64,000 nucleotides of DNA from Hyphomonadaceae bacterium UBA1849 (GCA_002338565.1 DDIN01000008.1:303090-367089), one strand, 5' to 3'; counted from the stretch's first letter, positions 24,742-33,391 are shown. The notes: generated by a model from the sequence alone, not told the origin. Translations and numbers: made by a program.

Positions 24742-25713
24742 TTGAAACGCCTCGGCTTCGTTCTGCTTCTCACTGGCACAGCCATTCTCGGCTCGGCCAC
24801 GGCTGATGATGCGCGCGTCGAGACCGATATGCCGGAACACTTCCTCCGGCTTGAAGGCAATTTCCACCCATGCGGACCAACATCCACCGCAGAAGAACTC
24901 ACGAGCCCCGACTATCTGAAATATGAAGGCAAAATGGACGCAGCGCCTCTGCCGGAGCTGCGCAACCGTTTTCGCCCACCATCAGCGCGCGACCTGCCCG
25001 GCATCGTCAAGATGGAACGCGAGACCGACACTGAAGACTTCGACGTCGCCTCGAGCCACTGCTCTGCCACACGTATTTCAGAGAACTGGTTTCTAACCGC
25101 GGCGCACTGCCTGACGGGCAGTTTTGACCGCATCGTCCTGCGCGCCAATTCACAGCAACTCTCCTCAGACGAAATCCAGCGCGTGGAAGTCGATTTTGCT
25201 GTCTGCCATGGCAGTTTTTCAGGCCAGACCGACAATTACCGGAACGACATCGCGCTCGTACATGTCGCCGATGACGATATAGACCGGCTGGTCAACGTAC
25301 CGCCTGTCGCCTGGGGCGAGACCTCACGGCCATTCTCCGAGAAATTCTATGAAACCGCCCGCGTCGGCGGCTGGGGCGCGCTCTCCTATTATGGAGAGCT
25401 CGCCGATATGCTCCAGCGCGAGGAAATCCACATCATCGATGTGTTGCCTGACCGAATTCGCGGCGCCACTCAGGTTTCCGGCGGCCCGTGCGTTGGCGAT
25501 TCAGGCGGCCCACTCATGGTGGATGATGAAAGCGGCCATCCCGTCATGATGGGCGTCCTCTCTACGCTCATGCCGTCCGTCAGCGGCGAGATGTGCTCAG
25601 GCGTTTACGCGGTGAATTATGTAAACCTTGAAACCCAGCGCGACTGGATCAACGCAGTCATAGAGACCTGTGAGCTGGATGACGCGCTCTGCCGCCGGTC
25701 ACTCTCTTACTGA
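24742..25713 (+). CDS. Secreted trypsin-like (S1) serine protease
   Basis: A 323-aa protein. I use the TTG at 24742: AGGAG lies eight bases before it and a signal peptide follows at once (KRLGFVLLLTGTAILGSATA); no ATG fits. The S1 domain starts near residue 90 and has all three catalytic residues: His in LTAAHCL, Asp in RNDIALVHV and Ser in VGDSGGPLM. Cysteines flanking the His (SSHCSATR, AAHCL) and near the C-terminus suggest disulfides. It sits between the ligase-associated exonuclease and the DNA ligase on the same strand, an odd place for an exported protease. Substrate unknown. Confidence 0.88.
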   Translation: MKRLGFVLLLTGTAILGSATADDARVETDMPEHFLRLEGNFHPCGPTSTAEELTSPDYLKYEGKMDAAPLPELRNRFRPPSARDLPGIVKMERETDTEDFDVASSHCSATRISENWFLTAAHCLTGSFDRIVLRANSQQLSSDEIQRVEVDFAVCHGSFSGQTDNYRNDIALVHVADDDIDRLVNVPPVAWGETSRPFSEKFYETARVGGWGALSYYGELADMLQREEIHIIDVLPDRIRGATQVSGGPCVGDSGGPLMVDDESGHPVMMGVLSTLMPSVSGEMCSGVYAVNYVNLETQRDWINAVIETCELDDALCRRSLSY

Positions 25714-25757
25714 AGGGCGGACCTGTCATTCTTCCCTGCCAGACTTATCTCTAGCCT

Positions 25758-27389
25758 ATGCAGGCCTTTTCCCAGCTTCTTGATAGTCTGATCCTCACAC
25801 CGGGGCGGAACGCAAAGATTACGCTCCTTTGTGACTATTTCGCGCGAACGCCTGATCCGGCGCGCGGTTGGGCGCTGGCGGCGATCACGGGCGAGCTCGA
25901 CCTGAAAACAATCAAGCCCGCCATGATCCGCGCGCTCGTCTCCGAACGCATGGATGAAGAGCTGTTTCGTCTCTCATATGATTATGTCGGCGACCTTGCT
26001 GAAACGGTGAGCCTGGTCTGGCCCGAAACGCATGGCGCGAACTATTCGCCAACGCTGGATGAGATCGTTGATACGGTTCAGGACACGCCGAAAGCCAAAG
26101 CGCCAGAGCTTATCGCGCACTGGCTGGACAGGCTTGGCGCGTCTGAGCGCTGGGCATTGCTAAAGCTCGTCACCGGCGGGCTACGCATCGGTGTATCTGC
26201 GCGCCTTGCCAAACAAGCTCTGGCGAAGTTTGGCGGCGTGAAGGCTGGCGAGATTGAAGAGCTCTGGCACGGGCTTGATGCGCCCTATGAAGACCTTTTC
26301 GCCTGGCTTTCAGGTGACGGCGAGAAACCCACACCGGATATGAGCGGCGCTTTCAGGCCTGTCATGCTCGCCCATCCGCTGATCGCCAAGAAAGACCGCG
26401 ATGATCCGGACGCCATCAACCCTGACATGATCACGCCTGAAGCGTTTGCAGCCGAATGGAAATGGGATGGCATTCGCGTACAGGCCGTCAGCGAGAATGG
26501 TGTGCGCCACCTCTATACGCGCACCGGTGATGACATCTCTCACACCTTTCCGGATGTCGTCGCCGCCATGGAATTTGATGCCGTTCTGGATGGCGAACTT
26601 CTGGTCCGAAAACCGGATGGCAATGTCGCGCCATTCAATGATCTCCAGCAGCGACTGAACCGGAAAACCGTCTCTAAAAAGATGCTGTCTGAACGGCCTG
26701 CCTTCATACGCGCTTATGACATTCTCCATCATGGCGAAGAGGATTTGCGCGCCCTCACCTTCCGCGAACGCCGCGCAAAACTGGAAGCACTGCTCGGCAC
26801 GTCGCCGACCGACCGGTTTGATGTCTCCCCGCTCGTAGAGGTCACGGATGCAGCAAGCCTCAACGCGCTACGTAACGCGCCGCCTCAGCCTGAGATCGAA
26901 GGTCTGATGCTGAAACGCTGGGAGTCGATCTATGAAGCCGGCCGCCCGAAAGGCCCATGGTTCAAATGGAAGCGCGATCCTTTCCTGATTGATGCTGTCA
27001 TTATGTATGCCCAGCGTGGCCATGGCAGACGATCCGGGTACTTCTCGGATTTCACATTTGGTGTTTGGGCTGAAACCGACGAAGGACATGAGATCACCCC
27101 TGTCGGCAAAGCTTATTTCGGCTTCACCGATGACGAACTGAAAGAGCTCGACAAGTTTGTGCGGAACAACACGATCGACCGGTTTGGCCCCGTCCGCATG
27201 GTCAAAGCCACCCGCGAGGAAGGCCTTGTCGTAGAGGTCGCATTTGAAGGCCTGAATGCCTCACCACGCCATAAATCTGGCGTCGCCATGCGCTTTCCGC
27301 GCTTCAACCGGATACGCTGGGATAAGCCCGCTGCAGAGGCCGAGACACTTGATGGTCTGAAAGAATTTCTGAGCTATAGTGAGACCTGA
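25758..27389 (+). CDS. ATP-dependent DNA ligase
   Basis: A 543-aa ligase. An N-terminal all-helical DNA-binding domain (about 1-200) precedes the nucleotidyltransferase domain, with motif I EWKWDGIRVQ (adenylated Lys235), motif III-like DGELLV, motif IV EGLMLKRW and motif V WFKWKRD; an OB-fold domain follows (FSDFTFGVW, VEVAFEGLNASPRHKSG). This is the bacterial ligase type that travels with an MBL exonuclease and, often, an Lhr helicase and a phosphoesterase. The exonuclease is here at 23655; the helicase and phosphoesterase are not in the window. Role: accessory DNA repair. No clear ribosome binding site. Confidence 0.94.
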   Translation: MQAFSQLLDSLILTPGRNAKITLLCDYFARTPDPARGWALAAITGELDLKTIKPAMIRALVSERMDEELFRLSYDYVGDLAETVSLVWPETHGANYSPTLDEIVDTVQDTPKAKAPELIAHWLDRLGASERWALLKLVTGGLRIGVSARLAKQALAKFGGVKAGEIEELWHGLDAPYEDLFAWLSGDGEKPTPDMSGAFRPVMLAHPLIAKKDRDDPDAINPDMITPEAFAAEWKWDGIRVQAVSENGVRHLYTRTGDDISHTFPDVVAAMEFDAVLDGELLVRKPDGNVAPFNDLQQRLNRKTVSKKMLSERPAFIRAYDILHHGEEDLRALTFRERRAKLEALLGTSPTDRFDVSPLVEVTDAASLNALRNAPPQPEIEGLMLKRWESIYEAGRPKGPWFKWKRDPFLIDAVIMYAQRGHGRRSGYFSDFTFGVWAETDEGHEITPVGKAYFGFTDDELKELDKFVRNNTIDRFGPVRMVKATREEGLVVEVAFEGLNASPRHKSGVAMRFPRFNRIRWDKPAAEAETLDGLKEFLSYSET

Positions 27390-27406
27390 CTTCGGGAGGG
27401 TTCACA

Positions 27407-27895
27407 ATGATAACAACCAAGCTTCTTATTCCGGCTGCAGCGCTGTTTATGTCCGCATCGGCATTTGCGCACGGGGCGCAGTCCGATCATGCCCATGACG
27501 CTGAATTCGACACGGTGACAGAACCGGAACTGACAGACGGCCGTCCGACAACGCCAGGCTCACACTTGATGCTGCAGGCGGCTATCGAGGCTGCAGACGG
27601 CTTGGAAGTCATTATCTCCGACGTGATCATCCCGCCAAATGCCAGCGTCCCGCTGCATGAGCATCCAGGTGAGGAATTTCTCTATGTGATTGAAGGTTCT
27701 GCACTTCACCGTCAGGAAGGCATGGACGATATGTGGCTGTCGGCAGGCGATGCGTTTGTCATCACGCCTTATGCCGCGCACTCACCGATTGGCGGGCCGG
27801 ATGGCGCACGCGCCATTGTCTTCCGTGTTCATGTTGAAGGTCAGCCGGAGCGCATCCTCATTGATGCAGAAACCGGCGAACCGCTGGAGGATTAG
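27407..27895 (+). CDS. Secreted single-domain cupin
   Basis: A 162-aa protein with a signal peptide (LLIPAAALFMSASAFA) and a His-rich mature start (HGAQSDHAHDAE). The cupin core has PLHEHPGEEFLYVIEGSALH (motif 1, His-His-Glu metal ligands) and YAAHSPIGGPDG (motif 2), so a metal-binding beta-barrel is expected. GGGAGG precedes the ATG. It follows the ligase gene by 17 bases but probably only by chance. Its stop codon overlaps that of the opposing thioredoxin-like gene. Function unknown; possibly a dioxygenase-like or signal-binding protein. Confidence 0.85.
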   Translation: MITTKLLIPAAALFMSASAFAHGAQSDHAHDAEFDTVTEPELTDGRPTTPGSHLMLQAAIEAADGLEVIISDVIIPPNASVPLHEHPGEEFLYVIEGSALHRQEGMDDMWLSAGDAFVITPYAAHSPIGGPDGARAIVFRVHVEGQPERILIDAETGEPLED

Positions 27896-28389
27896 CGCCC
27901 AGTCAGAAATCCGACGAGCTGGTCTGCGGTCATCCGGCCGCACGCCACCTGCCCCAGACGTCCGTCCGGACTGATCAGGTACACGCATGGCGTACCCGGC
28001 GTATATTGAAGCGCGGACAAAAGCTCGCGGCTCGACTGGTAGGCCGGAATGCTCGTGCGGTATTCGTCCAGTTCACGCAGCAATGCAGGCACACTGCCAT
28101 TGCGCGAGACCGCAGCAACCTGAAGCCATGGCGCGCGGTCGCGCTGCAGCTCTTCAATGTCGCGAAACTGAATGGCGCACCACGGGCAGCCCGGCTGGAA
28201 GAGCACGACAAGCGTGATGTTTCCGGAATAGCTCGCAAATGATGGCGCTTCGTTCAGCGCCGTCGCGCCAAGCGTATAGATGCCTTCAGCGCTTTGCGTA
28301 GCGGGAATAACCGCCGCCTGCTGGGCAGATGATGGCTGGCCAAAATTCAAGACCAGCGCCGTGGCAATCAAACTCAACACCAAACGCAC
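27892..28389 (-). CDS. Exported thioredoxin-like protein
   Basis: A 165-aa protein starting at GTG (28389), with GGAGG seven bases upstream and a signal peptide (LVLSLIATALVLNFGQPSSAQ). The thioredoxin fold carries the active-site CPWC in VVLFQPGCPWCAIQF and the cis-Pro loop in TPGTPCVYLIS. It probably reduces or isomerises disulfides in the periplasm, in the TlpA/redoxin style. It overlaps the cupin gene tail-to-tail by four bases and is divergent from the MscS gene. The partner is unknown. Confidence 0.85.
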   Translation of the reverse strand: MRLVLSLIATALVLNFGQPSSAQQAAVIPATQSAEGIYTLGATALNEAPSFASYSGNITLVVLFQPGCPWCAIQFRDIEELQRDRAPWLQVAAVSRNGSVPALLRELDEYRTSIPAYQSSRELLSALQYTPGTPCVYLISPDGRLGQVACGRMTADQLVGFLTGR

Positions 28390-28538
28390 AACACGACCTC
28401 CATGCGAGCATTTGAGCCTAGCAGAGATCAGTTAAGAAACAGACCAGCAAACACAGCACAAAAATTTGAGCCTGCCTTTTGCAAAACGACACAAACTCGC
28501 GTTAACCAGAGCAGGTAAACCAATCATAGGAGTTCAGA

Positions 28539-29366
28539 ATGGAATTCGACCCTCAGGCAATTTGGGACCAGTACGGCGTACTGATCGTAAATGGCGCACT
28601 GAACGTAATCGGCGCGATCATCCTCTTGATCATCGGTCTGCGCATTGCCGGCTGGCTGGCGAGCGTAGTTCGCACTCAGGCGGAGAAACGCGAAAATGTA
28701 GATAATACGCTCGCTAACTTTTTCGCCTCGATCGTTCGCTGGGGCGTGACGGCCGCCGTTGTCATCGCAGTCTTCGGCATTTTCGGCATTCCAGTCGCCT
28801 CCTTCGCCGCAGTCCTCGGTGCTCTGACCCTCGCGATTGGTCTGTCCATGCAGGGTGCACTGGGTAATATCGCGTCCGGCGTAATGATCATGCTGTTCCG
28901 CCCGTACAAGCTGGGCGACTTCATCGAAGTGTCTGGCGTGTCCGGTTCTGTAAAAGACATCAACCTGTTCCAGACGGTTATCGCGACTCCAGACAACAAG
29001 AAAATCATGATCCCGAATGGTCAGGCCATTGATGGCGTGATCACCAATTATTCCGGCTACACGACACGCCGTTGCGACGTCGTCTTCGGCATCGATTACG
29101 ATGACGATTTCGACAATGCGATCGCGATCCTCAAAGAGATCATCGCCGCTGACGAACGCATCATGAAAGATCCGGAACCTTTTGTACGCGTGACCAATCT
29201 GGGCGACAGCTCTGTCGACATCACCTGCCGCCTCTGGTGTCAGGCCAGCGATTACTGGGCGATCAAATTCGACCTGCTGGAAAAAGTGAAAAAGTCCTTC
29301 GACAAGCAGGGCGTTTCCATTCCTTACCCACACACAACAATCGTCAAGAAAGACGCTGCGGCATAA
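28539..29366 (+). CDS. Small-conductance mechanosensitive channel (MscS)
   Basis: A 275-aa channel with the length and order of E. coli MscS. Three membrane helices (about 15-40, 60-85, 90-115) lead into the pore-lining TM3 motif GALTLAIGLSMQGALGNIASG, then the beta domain (FRPYKLGDFIEVSGVSGSVKDI, MIPNGQAIDGVITNYS) and the C-terminal alpha/beta domain. It releases solutes on osmotic downshock. AGGAG lies six bases before the ATG. A strong terminator follows at once, so the gene is monocistronic. Confident. Confidence 0.95.
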   Translation: MEFDPQAIWDQYGVLIVNGALNVIGAIILLIIGLRIAGWLASVVRTQAEKRENVDNTLANFFASIVRWGVTAAVVIAVFGIFGIPVASFAAVLGALTLAIGLSMQGALGNIASGVMIMLFRPYKLGDFIEVSGVSGSVKDINLFQTVIATPDNKKIMIPNGQAIDGVITNYSGYTTRRCDVVFGIDYDDDFDNAIAILKEIIAADERIMKDPEPFVRVTNLGDSSVDITCRLWCQASDYWAIKFDLLEKVKKSFDKQGVSIPYPHTTIVKKDAAA

Positions 29367-29390
29367 GCCCCACAAATTCAAATTTCACCA

Positions 29391-29417
29391 AAGGCCGCCG
29401 CTCTGGCGGCCTTTTTT
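29391..29417 (+). terminator. Intrinsic terminator after mscS-like gene
   Basis: AAGGCCGCC and GGCGGCCTT form a perfect 9-bp stem around GCTCT, followed by TTTT, 24 bases after the stop codon. Confidence 0.9.
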
Positions 29418-29463
29418 CTGCCGCGCTCCGCCCTTACCTATAAGCCATCGCGGAGAGTAAGGC

Positions 29464-29850
29464 ATGTCAGAGACCACAAACACCCAGCCCCCACCAGACT
29501 TCCCCCCATTTCCGGAAGAAGCTCAGGCGCCGCCACCTGTTAGTACACAGACAAGCGCGCCCAAGCCGAAGCGCCCGCTACTGGCGCGCATCTTTGCCAT
29601 TAAGTTCTGGGGAGCGATCCGGCTGCTCGCGCTCTGCGTGCTCGTCGGCGTGATTATGCAAGTCGGAGATTTCGCGCAGGATCCTGGTCAATTCTCGTTC
29701 GTGAGCTTCTTACAGGATGTCTGGCAGAGCATGTTTGCCGGTCTGTTCTGGGTGATCAGCCATGGCTGGAAGCCCGCCCTGCTTGGTGCGCTGGTCGTAC
29801 TTCCAATCTGGGTATTGTGGCGGCTGGTAAGCCTGCCCTTCAGGCGCTGA
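29464..29850 (+). CDS. Small membrane protein with proline-rich N-terminus, unknown
   Basis: A 128-aa protein. The first 40 residues are cytoplasmic-looking and Pro-rich (PPPDFPPFPEEAQAPPPVS), followed by a basic stretch (PKPKRPLLARIF) and two membrane helices (about 52-68 and 100-122) joined by a periplasmic loop with QDPGQFSFVSFLQDVWQS. GGAG lies upstream of the ATG. It comes after the MscS terminator and converges on the PII gene with no spacer (both end at 29850/29851). The family is not recognised. Confidence 0.7.
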   Translation: MSETTNTQPPPDFPPFPEEAQAPPPVSTQTSAPKPKRPLLARIFAIKFWGAIRLLALCVLVGVIMQVGDFAQDPGQFSFVSFLQDVWQSMFAGLFWVISHGWKPALLGALVVLPIWVLWRLVSLPFRR

Positions 29851-30357
29851 CTAGATCAGCGCCTTCTCGTCGCGTTCGCCAGTACGGATACGTACAGCAC
29901 CGGAGAGTGACGTGACGAAGATTTTGCCGTCGCCGATTTTGCCGGTTTCAGCCGTCTGCGTGATCGCCTGAAGCGCGGTCTCCAGCATTGTAGATGGCAC
30001 CGCCACTTCGATCTTCACTTTCGGAATTTCTTTCACTTCGTATTCCGCGCCACGATACATTTCCGTCTGACCGCGCTGACGACCAAAGCCTGTCACCTGA
30101 CTTGCCGTAATCCCCGTAACGCCGAGCTCTGCGAGTGCCTCGCGAACCGCTTCATACTTGTGCGGACGGATGATGGCTGTGATCAGGCGCATCGGAAATT
30201 CCTCTTCATGAACAAGCCCAAGATAGACAAGACGACGGATCGCCTCTGAACGAGACGGCAGATCATCCTGACCACGACGCCAGGCATCAACCTTCTGTCC
30301 GAACTCTTTTGAAGCGACCAGCTGAATGCGTTGGTCCAGTTTTTCACTATCAGACAC
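29851..30357 (-). CDS. PII signal protein fused to an N-terminal ribbon-helix-helix-like domain
   Basis: The frame encodes 168 aa from a GTG at 30357. Residues 1-50 look like a ribbon-helix-helix DNA-binding domain (RIQLVASKEFGQKVDAW, then SRSEAIRRLVYLGL). Residues 56-168 are a complete 113-aa GlnB/GlnK-type PII: RPHKYEAVREALAELGVTG, T-loop GQTEMYRGAEYEV with Tyr51 of standard PII numbering, and IGDGKIFV plus RTGERDEKAL for nucleotide binding. An AGAGGA site seven bases before the ATG at 30192 could allow PII alone to be made, so two products are possible. PII proteins sense 2-oxoglutarate and ATP/ADP. No amtB or glnA is adjacent. Confidence 0.85.
   Translation of the reverse strand: MSDSEKLDQRIQLVASKEFGQKVDAWRRGQDDLPSRSEAIRRLVYLGLVHEEEFPMRLITAIIRPHKYEAVREALAELGVTGITASQVTGFGRQRGQTEMYRGAEYEVKEIPKVKIEVAVPSTMLETALQAITQTAETGKIGDGKIFVTSLSGAVRIRTGERDEKALI
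30192..30204 (-). promoter_or_regulatory. Internal ribosome binding site and start for stand-alone PII
   Basis: On the minus strand AGAGGA lies seven bases before an in-frame ATG (30192-30190) at exactly the canonical first residue of PII (MRLITAIIRP). The upstream GTG at 30357 has only a weak AAGAGA site. Use of both starts is inference. Confidence 0.55.
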
Positions 30358-30553
30358 GACTCAATCTCTTGAAACTAACTAAAATACACTTTGATCAACT
30401 TACACACCTTCATTCGTTTTGCAAGATGGCTCGCCCTGTAATTGCCCGTATCTAACGGCCGCGTTGATTTCTTTTAAATTTGATCGTCTGGCGTTGATGA
30501 ATATTCACCCGGCTCTGGCAGAAAGGGATGATCGAACATCCTGGCAGGACGAT

Positions 30554-31450
30554 ATGACTAAAGACACAGGCAAAATGAAGAAGCACTACTATCCCTCCGA
30601 AATCGGGATTGTACTGGGTGAGTCCAACAACTATGCGCGCGCCATGATCAATGAAGTGCTGCGCAATATGGGCTTCACAAAAGTTTACCCTGCCGCGACG
30701 GCTACCGAAGTCATTGAGGCAATCAATGTCTGGCATCCACGCGTCGTTATCACCGAAAATCTGTTGCCTGACATGAATGGCACCGAGATGGTCCGCCGTA
30801 TGCGCCACAATGATGTTGTATCTGACCGCAGCGTGCCTGTGATCATGATCACCAGTGACCCGCGCGTGGAAACCGTTAAAGAAGCGCGCATGGCTGGCGT
30901 TGACGAATTTGCGGCCAAGCCGATCTCACACGCCACTATCAAGGAACGTCTGGATGAGGTCATCCTGCGCCCTCGCCCCTTCATTGAGGGCAAAAACTAT
31001 ATTGGCCCATGCCGCCGCCGTAAGCGGAAGCTGGAATATCGCGGTCCGCTCAAACGCCTGTCTGACCCGCTGGATGCAACCGATCAACAAGCTGACCGTG
31101 AGTTCCACCAGAACATGCTGGTCCAGTGCGCTGAACGCCTGACGTCGCTCGCAAAATCTATCGATCCGCGTGACCGTGGGGGTGTCCGCACGCTCTACAA
31201 TACGGCCAATGAAGCCAATGATATTGCGAAGAAAATCGAGGACGAAGCCCTCGAACTCGCAACCGTTTGCGTGGCCCGTTACATTGAAGGCGTCGGCGCG
31301 AGCGGCGCACTTCAGTCACAAGTTATCTCCGCGCACATGGACGCAATCCGCCTTCTCCTGTCCGCAAAAGGCGGTAAATCGCACGCCCGGCTTGAAATCG
31401 CTCAGGGCCTTGAAAAAATTGTTAAACGGAAACTTCGCGAAGCAGCATGA
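30554..31450 (+). CDS. Degenerate receiver-domain protein with YIGPCRRR motif (first of pair)
   Basis: I place the start at the ATG at 30554 (298 aa); the frame is open back to 30419 and another ATG lies at 30575, so the start is uncertain. The N-terminal 120 residues have a receiver fold, but the acidic pocket is IVLGES and the acceptor Asp is replaced by Glu (VVITENLLPDMNG); Thr (MITSDP) and Lys (AAKPIS) remain. This suggests a constantly active-like or unphosphorylated receiver. After it comes YIGPCRRRKR, then an alpha-helical region of about 150 residues without a known output domain. It overlaps the next, related gene by four bases (ATGA). Function unknown. Confidence 0.82.
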   Translation: MTKDTGKMKKHYYPSEIGIVLGESNNYARAMINEVLRNMGFTKVYPAATATEVIEAINVWHPRVVITENLLPDMNGTEMVRRMRHNDVVSDRSVPVIMITSDPRVETVKEARMAGVDEFAAKPISHATIKERLDEVILRPRPFIEGKNYIGPCRRRKRKLEYRGPLKRLSDPLDATDQQADREFHQNMLVQCAERLTSLAKSIDPRDRGGVRTLYNTANEANDIAKKIEDEALELATVCVARYIEGVGASGALQSQVISAHMDAIRLLLSAKGGKSHARLEIAQGLEKIVKRKLREAA

Positions 31451-32409
31451 CCGGTTCAGTATTGTCCCCCGCCCGGATTCCGCGTGAGTTCGTACCAGAA
31501 GAAGTACGCGTTCTCATGCTTGAAGACAGCATTCACTCCCGATCTGTCATGATGGAGGTGTTGCGCGGCATCGGCATTCAGAACGACCACGTAGTGAGCC
31601 GCAATGCGCTCGAATTCCTTCAGGAAGAAAACTACAATTTCCCAGCAGATATTGTTCTGATAATCCATTCTCAGGAAAATCCGGTTGATCTGAGCCTGAT
31701 CCAGAAGCTGAGACGTCTTCCAAACCCGATGCTATCAGAGCGCCCGTTTATTTATCTGTCTGCGATAGCAACGATGACCAATATTCGCGGCGCACGTGAT
31801 GCAGGTGCAGATGAGTTCGTCATGCGTCCTGTTTCTTCCAGCCAGTTGCAGAAAAAGTTTCGCGCCGTGATCGAAGCCCCACAGGTCTTTGTATCGACTA
31901 ATAAATATATCGGCCCGTGCCGCCGCCGACAGGAAGATATGGAGCCACCTCGGCGCCGAACAGAAGACAGCAGAAAAGATAAAGAAGAAGGCCGGCCGGA
32001 AGCTGCCGGCGCCGAAGAGCTGAAATTCGCGGTCAACGAGCTCCTGAATTCGGACTTCGCGCCAGCCCCAATGCGCCAAAGCATGACGGATCGGGTTCGG
32101 GCCATCGCCACCCGCACCATGCAACAGTCTATCGAACAAGGTGACACCGCGCTTCATCAAACGGCCACGGCTGTACGCTTTTATCTCGACGGCATTGAAG
32201 GCAAGGAAGATCCTGAAGCTCACGTGCTTGAGATCAGCATCCACGCACTCACCCAGCTCTCTGTTCTGCCCGATACAGACGTGGAAGCCCGCAAATCTGT
32301 CGGCACGCTGATGACGGTGGCGGTTCAGAAGAAACTGGCGGCCTACCAGAAACGGCGTCGCCAGGTGTCTCGCACACCAGCCACCCCTCAAAAACGCGAA
32401 TCGGGCTAG
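31447..32409 (+). CDS. Degenerate receiver-domain protein with YIGPCRRR motif (second of pair)
   Basis: A 320-aa protein built like its upstream neighbour: receiver-like domain (about 20-140), YIGPCRRRQED, a charged linker (RRRTEDSRKDKEEGRPE), then a helical C-terminal part. Its receiver is even more altered: the acceptor region reads IVLIIHSQENPV (Asp lost), Ser replaces Thr (FIYLSA) and Arg replaces the conserved Lys (VMRPVS), so phosphorylation is very unlikely. The start ATG overlaps the previous stop (ATGA), implying coupled synthesis and perhaps a heterodimer. Functions of such pairs are unknown to me. Confidence 0.8.
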   Translation: MTGSVLSPARIPREFVPEEVRVLMLEDSIHSRSVMMEVLRGIGIQNDHVVSRNALEFLQEENYNFPADIVLIIHSQENPVDLSLIQKLRRLPNPMLSERPFIYLSAIATMTNIRGARDAGADEFVMRPVSSSQLQKKFRAVIEAPQVFVSTNKYIGPCRRRQEDMEPPRRRTEDSRKDKEEGRPEAAGAEELKFAVNELLNSDFAPAPMRQSMTDRVRAIATRTMQQSIEQGDTALHQTATAVRFYLDGIEGKEDPEAHVLEISIHALTQLSVLPDTDVEARKSVGTLMTVAVQKKLAAYQKRRRQVSRTPATPQKRESG

Positions 32410-32416
32410 GATTTCG

Positions 32417-33391
32417 TCAGGTCGTCAGTACGATTTTGCCGATCACATCACGGCCCGTAAGCATTGAGAGGCCATTAGCGGCGTCATCCAGCGAAAGCTC
32501 TGCGTGAATGCGCGGACGGATAAGCCCGTCTTCGGCCCAGGCCTGAACCTGCGCCATGTTTTCACGCCCCTTCTCCGGAAACCTGCGACCATATTCACCA
32601 GCGCGAACGCCAACAACCGAGAACCCTTTGATCAGGGGGATATTGGTTTTGATTTCGGCGATGCGCCCAGACATAAAACCGATGACCAGAAGGCGACCAT
32701 CAAACGCGATGCACCGCGTGGACTCGTCAAACACATCACCGCCAATCGGGTCAAAGATCACGTCAGCGCCGCGCCCGCCGGTCAGCTCTTTCACCTTTTC
32801 ACGGAAACCGTCACGTAGATTGAGGACGTGATCTGCGCCAGCTTGCCGGATGGCATCCATTTTGGAGTCGCGCCCTGTCGTGGCGATGACTGTCGCGCCG
32901 AGCAGTTTGCCGACCTCAATCGTCGCCATACCGACGCCGCCACTCGCGCCATGCACAAGCAGGGTTTCACCCGCTTCAATGCGCGCCCGACGGACGAGCG
33001 ATACATAAGCTGTCAGATAAGCCGCACCGAAGGCTGCGCCTTCTGCATAGCTGTAAGCTGCCGGAACCGGCCTCAGCCCGTCTTCCGCTGCAGTCACAAA
33101 CTCGGCAAATGCACCGGTTTTAGCGCCGCCGCAGACACGGTCGCCAATCTTCCATCTGCTAACGCCGTCGCCAGTTTCGACCACGTCGCCGGCGAACTCC
33201 ATCCCGACCGTAAAAGGCAATTCCGGTTTGAACTGGTACTTGCCCTGACACATCAGAATGTCTGGAAAATTGAGGCTCGCCGCGCGCATCGCAATCTTCA
33301 CCTCGCCCGCCTCTGGTGACGGTTCGTCGATGTCATTCAGCAATGCGCCAGTCAGGTCTTCACTTATAGTTTTGCAGACGAAAGCTCTCAT
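32417..33391 (-). CDS. NADPH:quinone oxidoreductase family protein (MDR superfamily)
   Basis: A 324-aa zinc-less medium-chain dehydrogenase/reductase. It starts at the ATG at 33391 (GGAGG ten bases upstream); a longer frame adds 12 unlikely residues. The N-terminal GroES-like domain has NFPDILMCQGKYQ and PFTVGMEFAGDVVETG; the cofactor domain has LLVHGASGGVGMATIEVGKLLGA, and ends with DDAANGLSMLTGRDVIGKIVL. It likely reduces quinones or enoyl/enone substrates with NADPH. Convergent with the receiver pair and just downstream of phoB on the same strand, after 62 bases. Substrate unknown. Confidence 0.9.
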   Translation of the reverse strand: MRAFVCKTISEDLTGALLNDIDEPSPEAGEVKIAMRAASLNFPDILMCQGKYQFKPELPFTVGMEFAGDVVETGDGVSRWKIGDRVCGGAKTGAFAEFVTAAEDGLRPVPAAYSYAEGAAFGAAYLTAYVSLVRRARIEAGETLLVHGASGGVGMATIEVGKLLGATVIATTGRDSKMDAIRQAGADHVLNLRDGFREKVKELTGGRGADVIFDPIGGDVFDESTRCIAFDGRLLVIGFMSGRIAEIKTNIPLIKGFSVVGVRAGEYGRRFPEKGRENMAQVQAWAEDGLIRPRIHAELSLDDAANGLSMLTGRDVIGKIVLTT

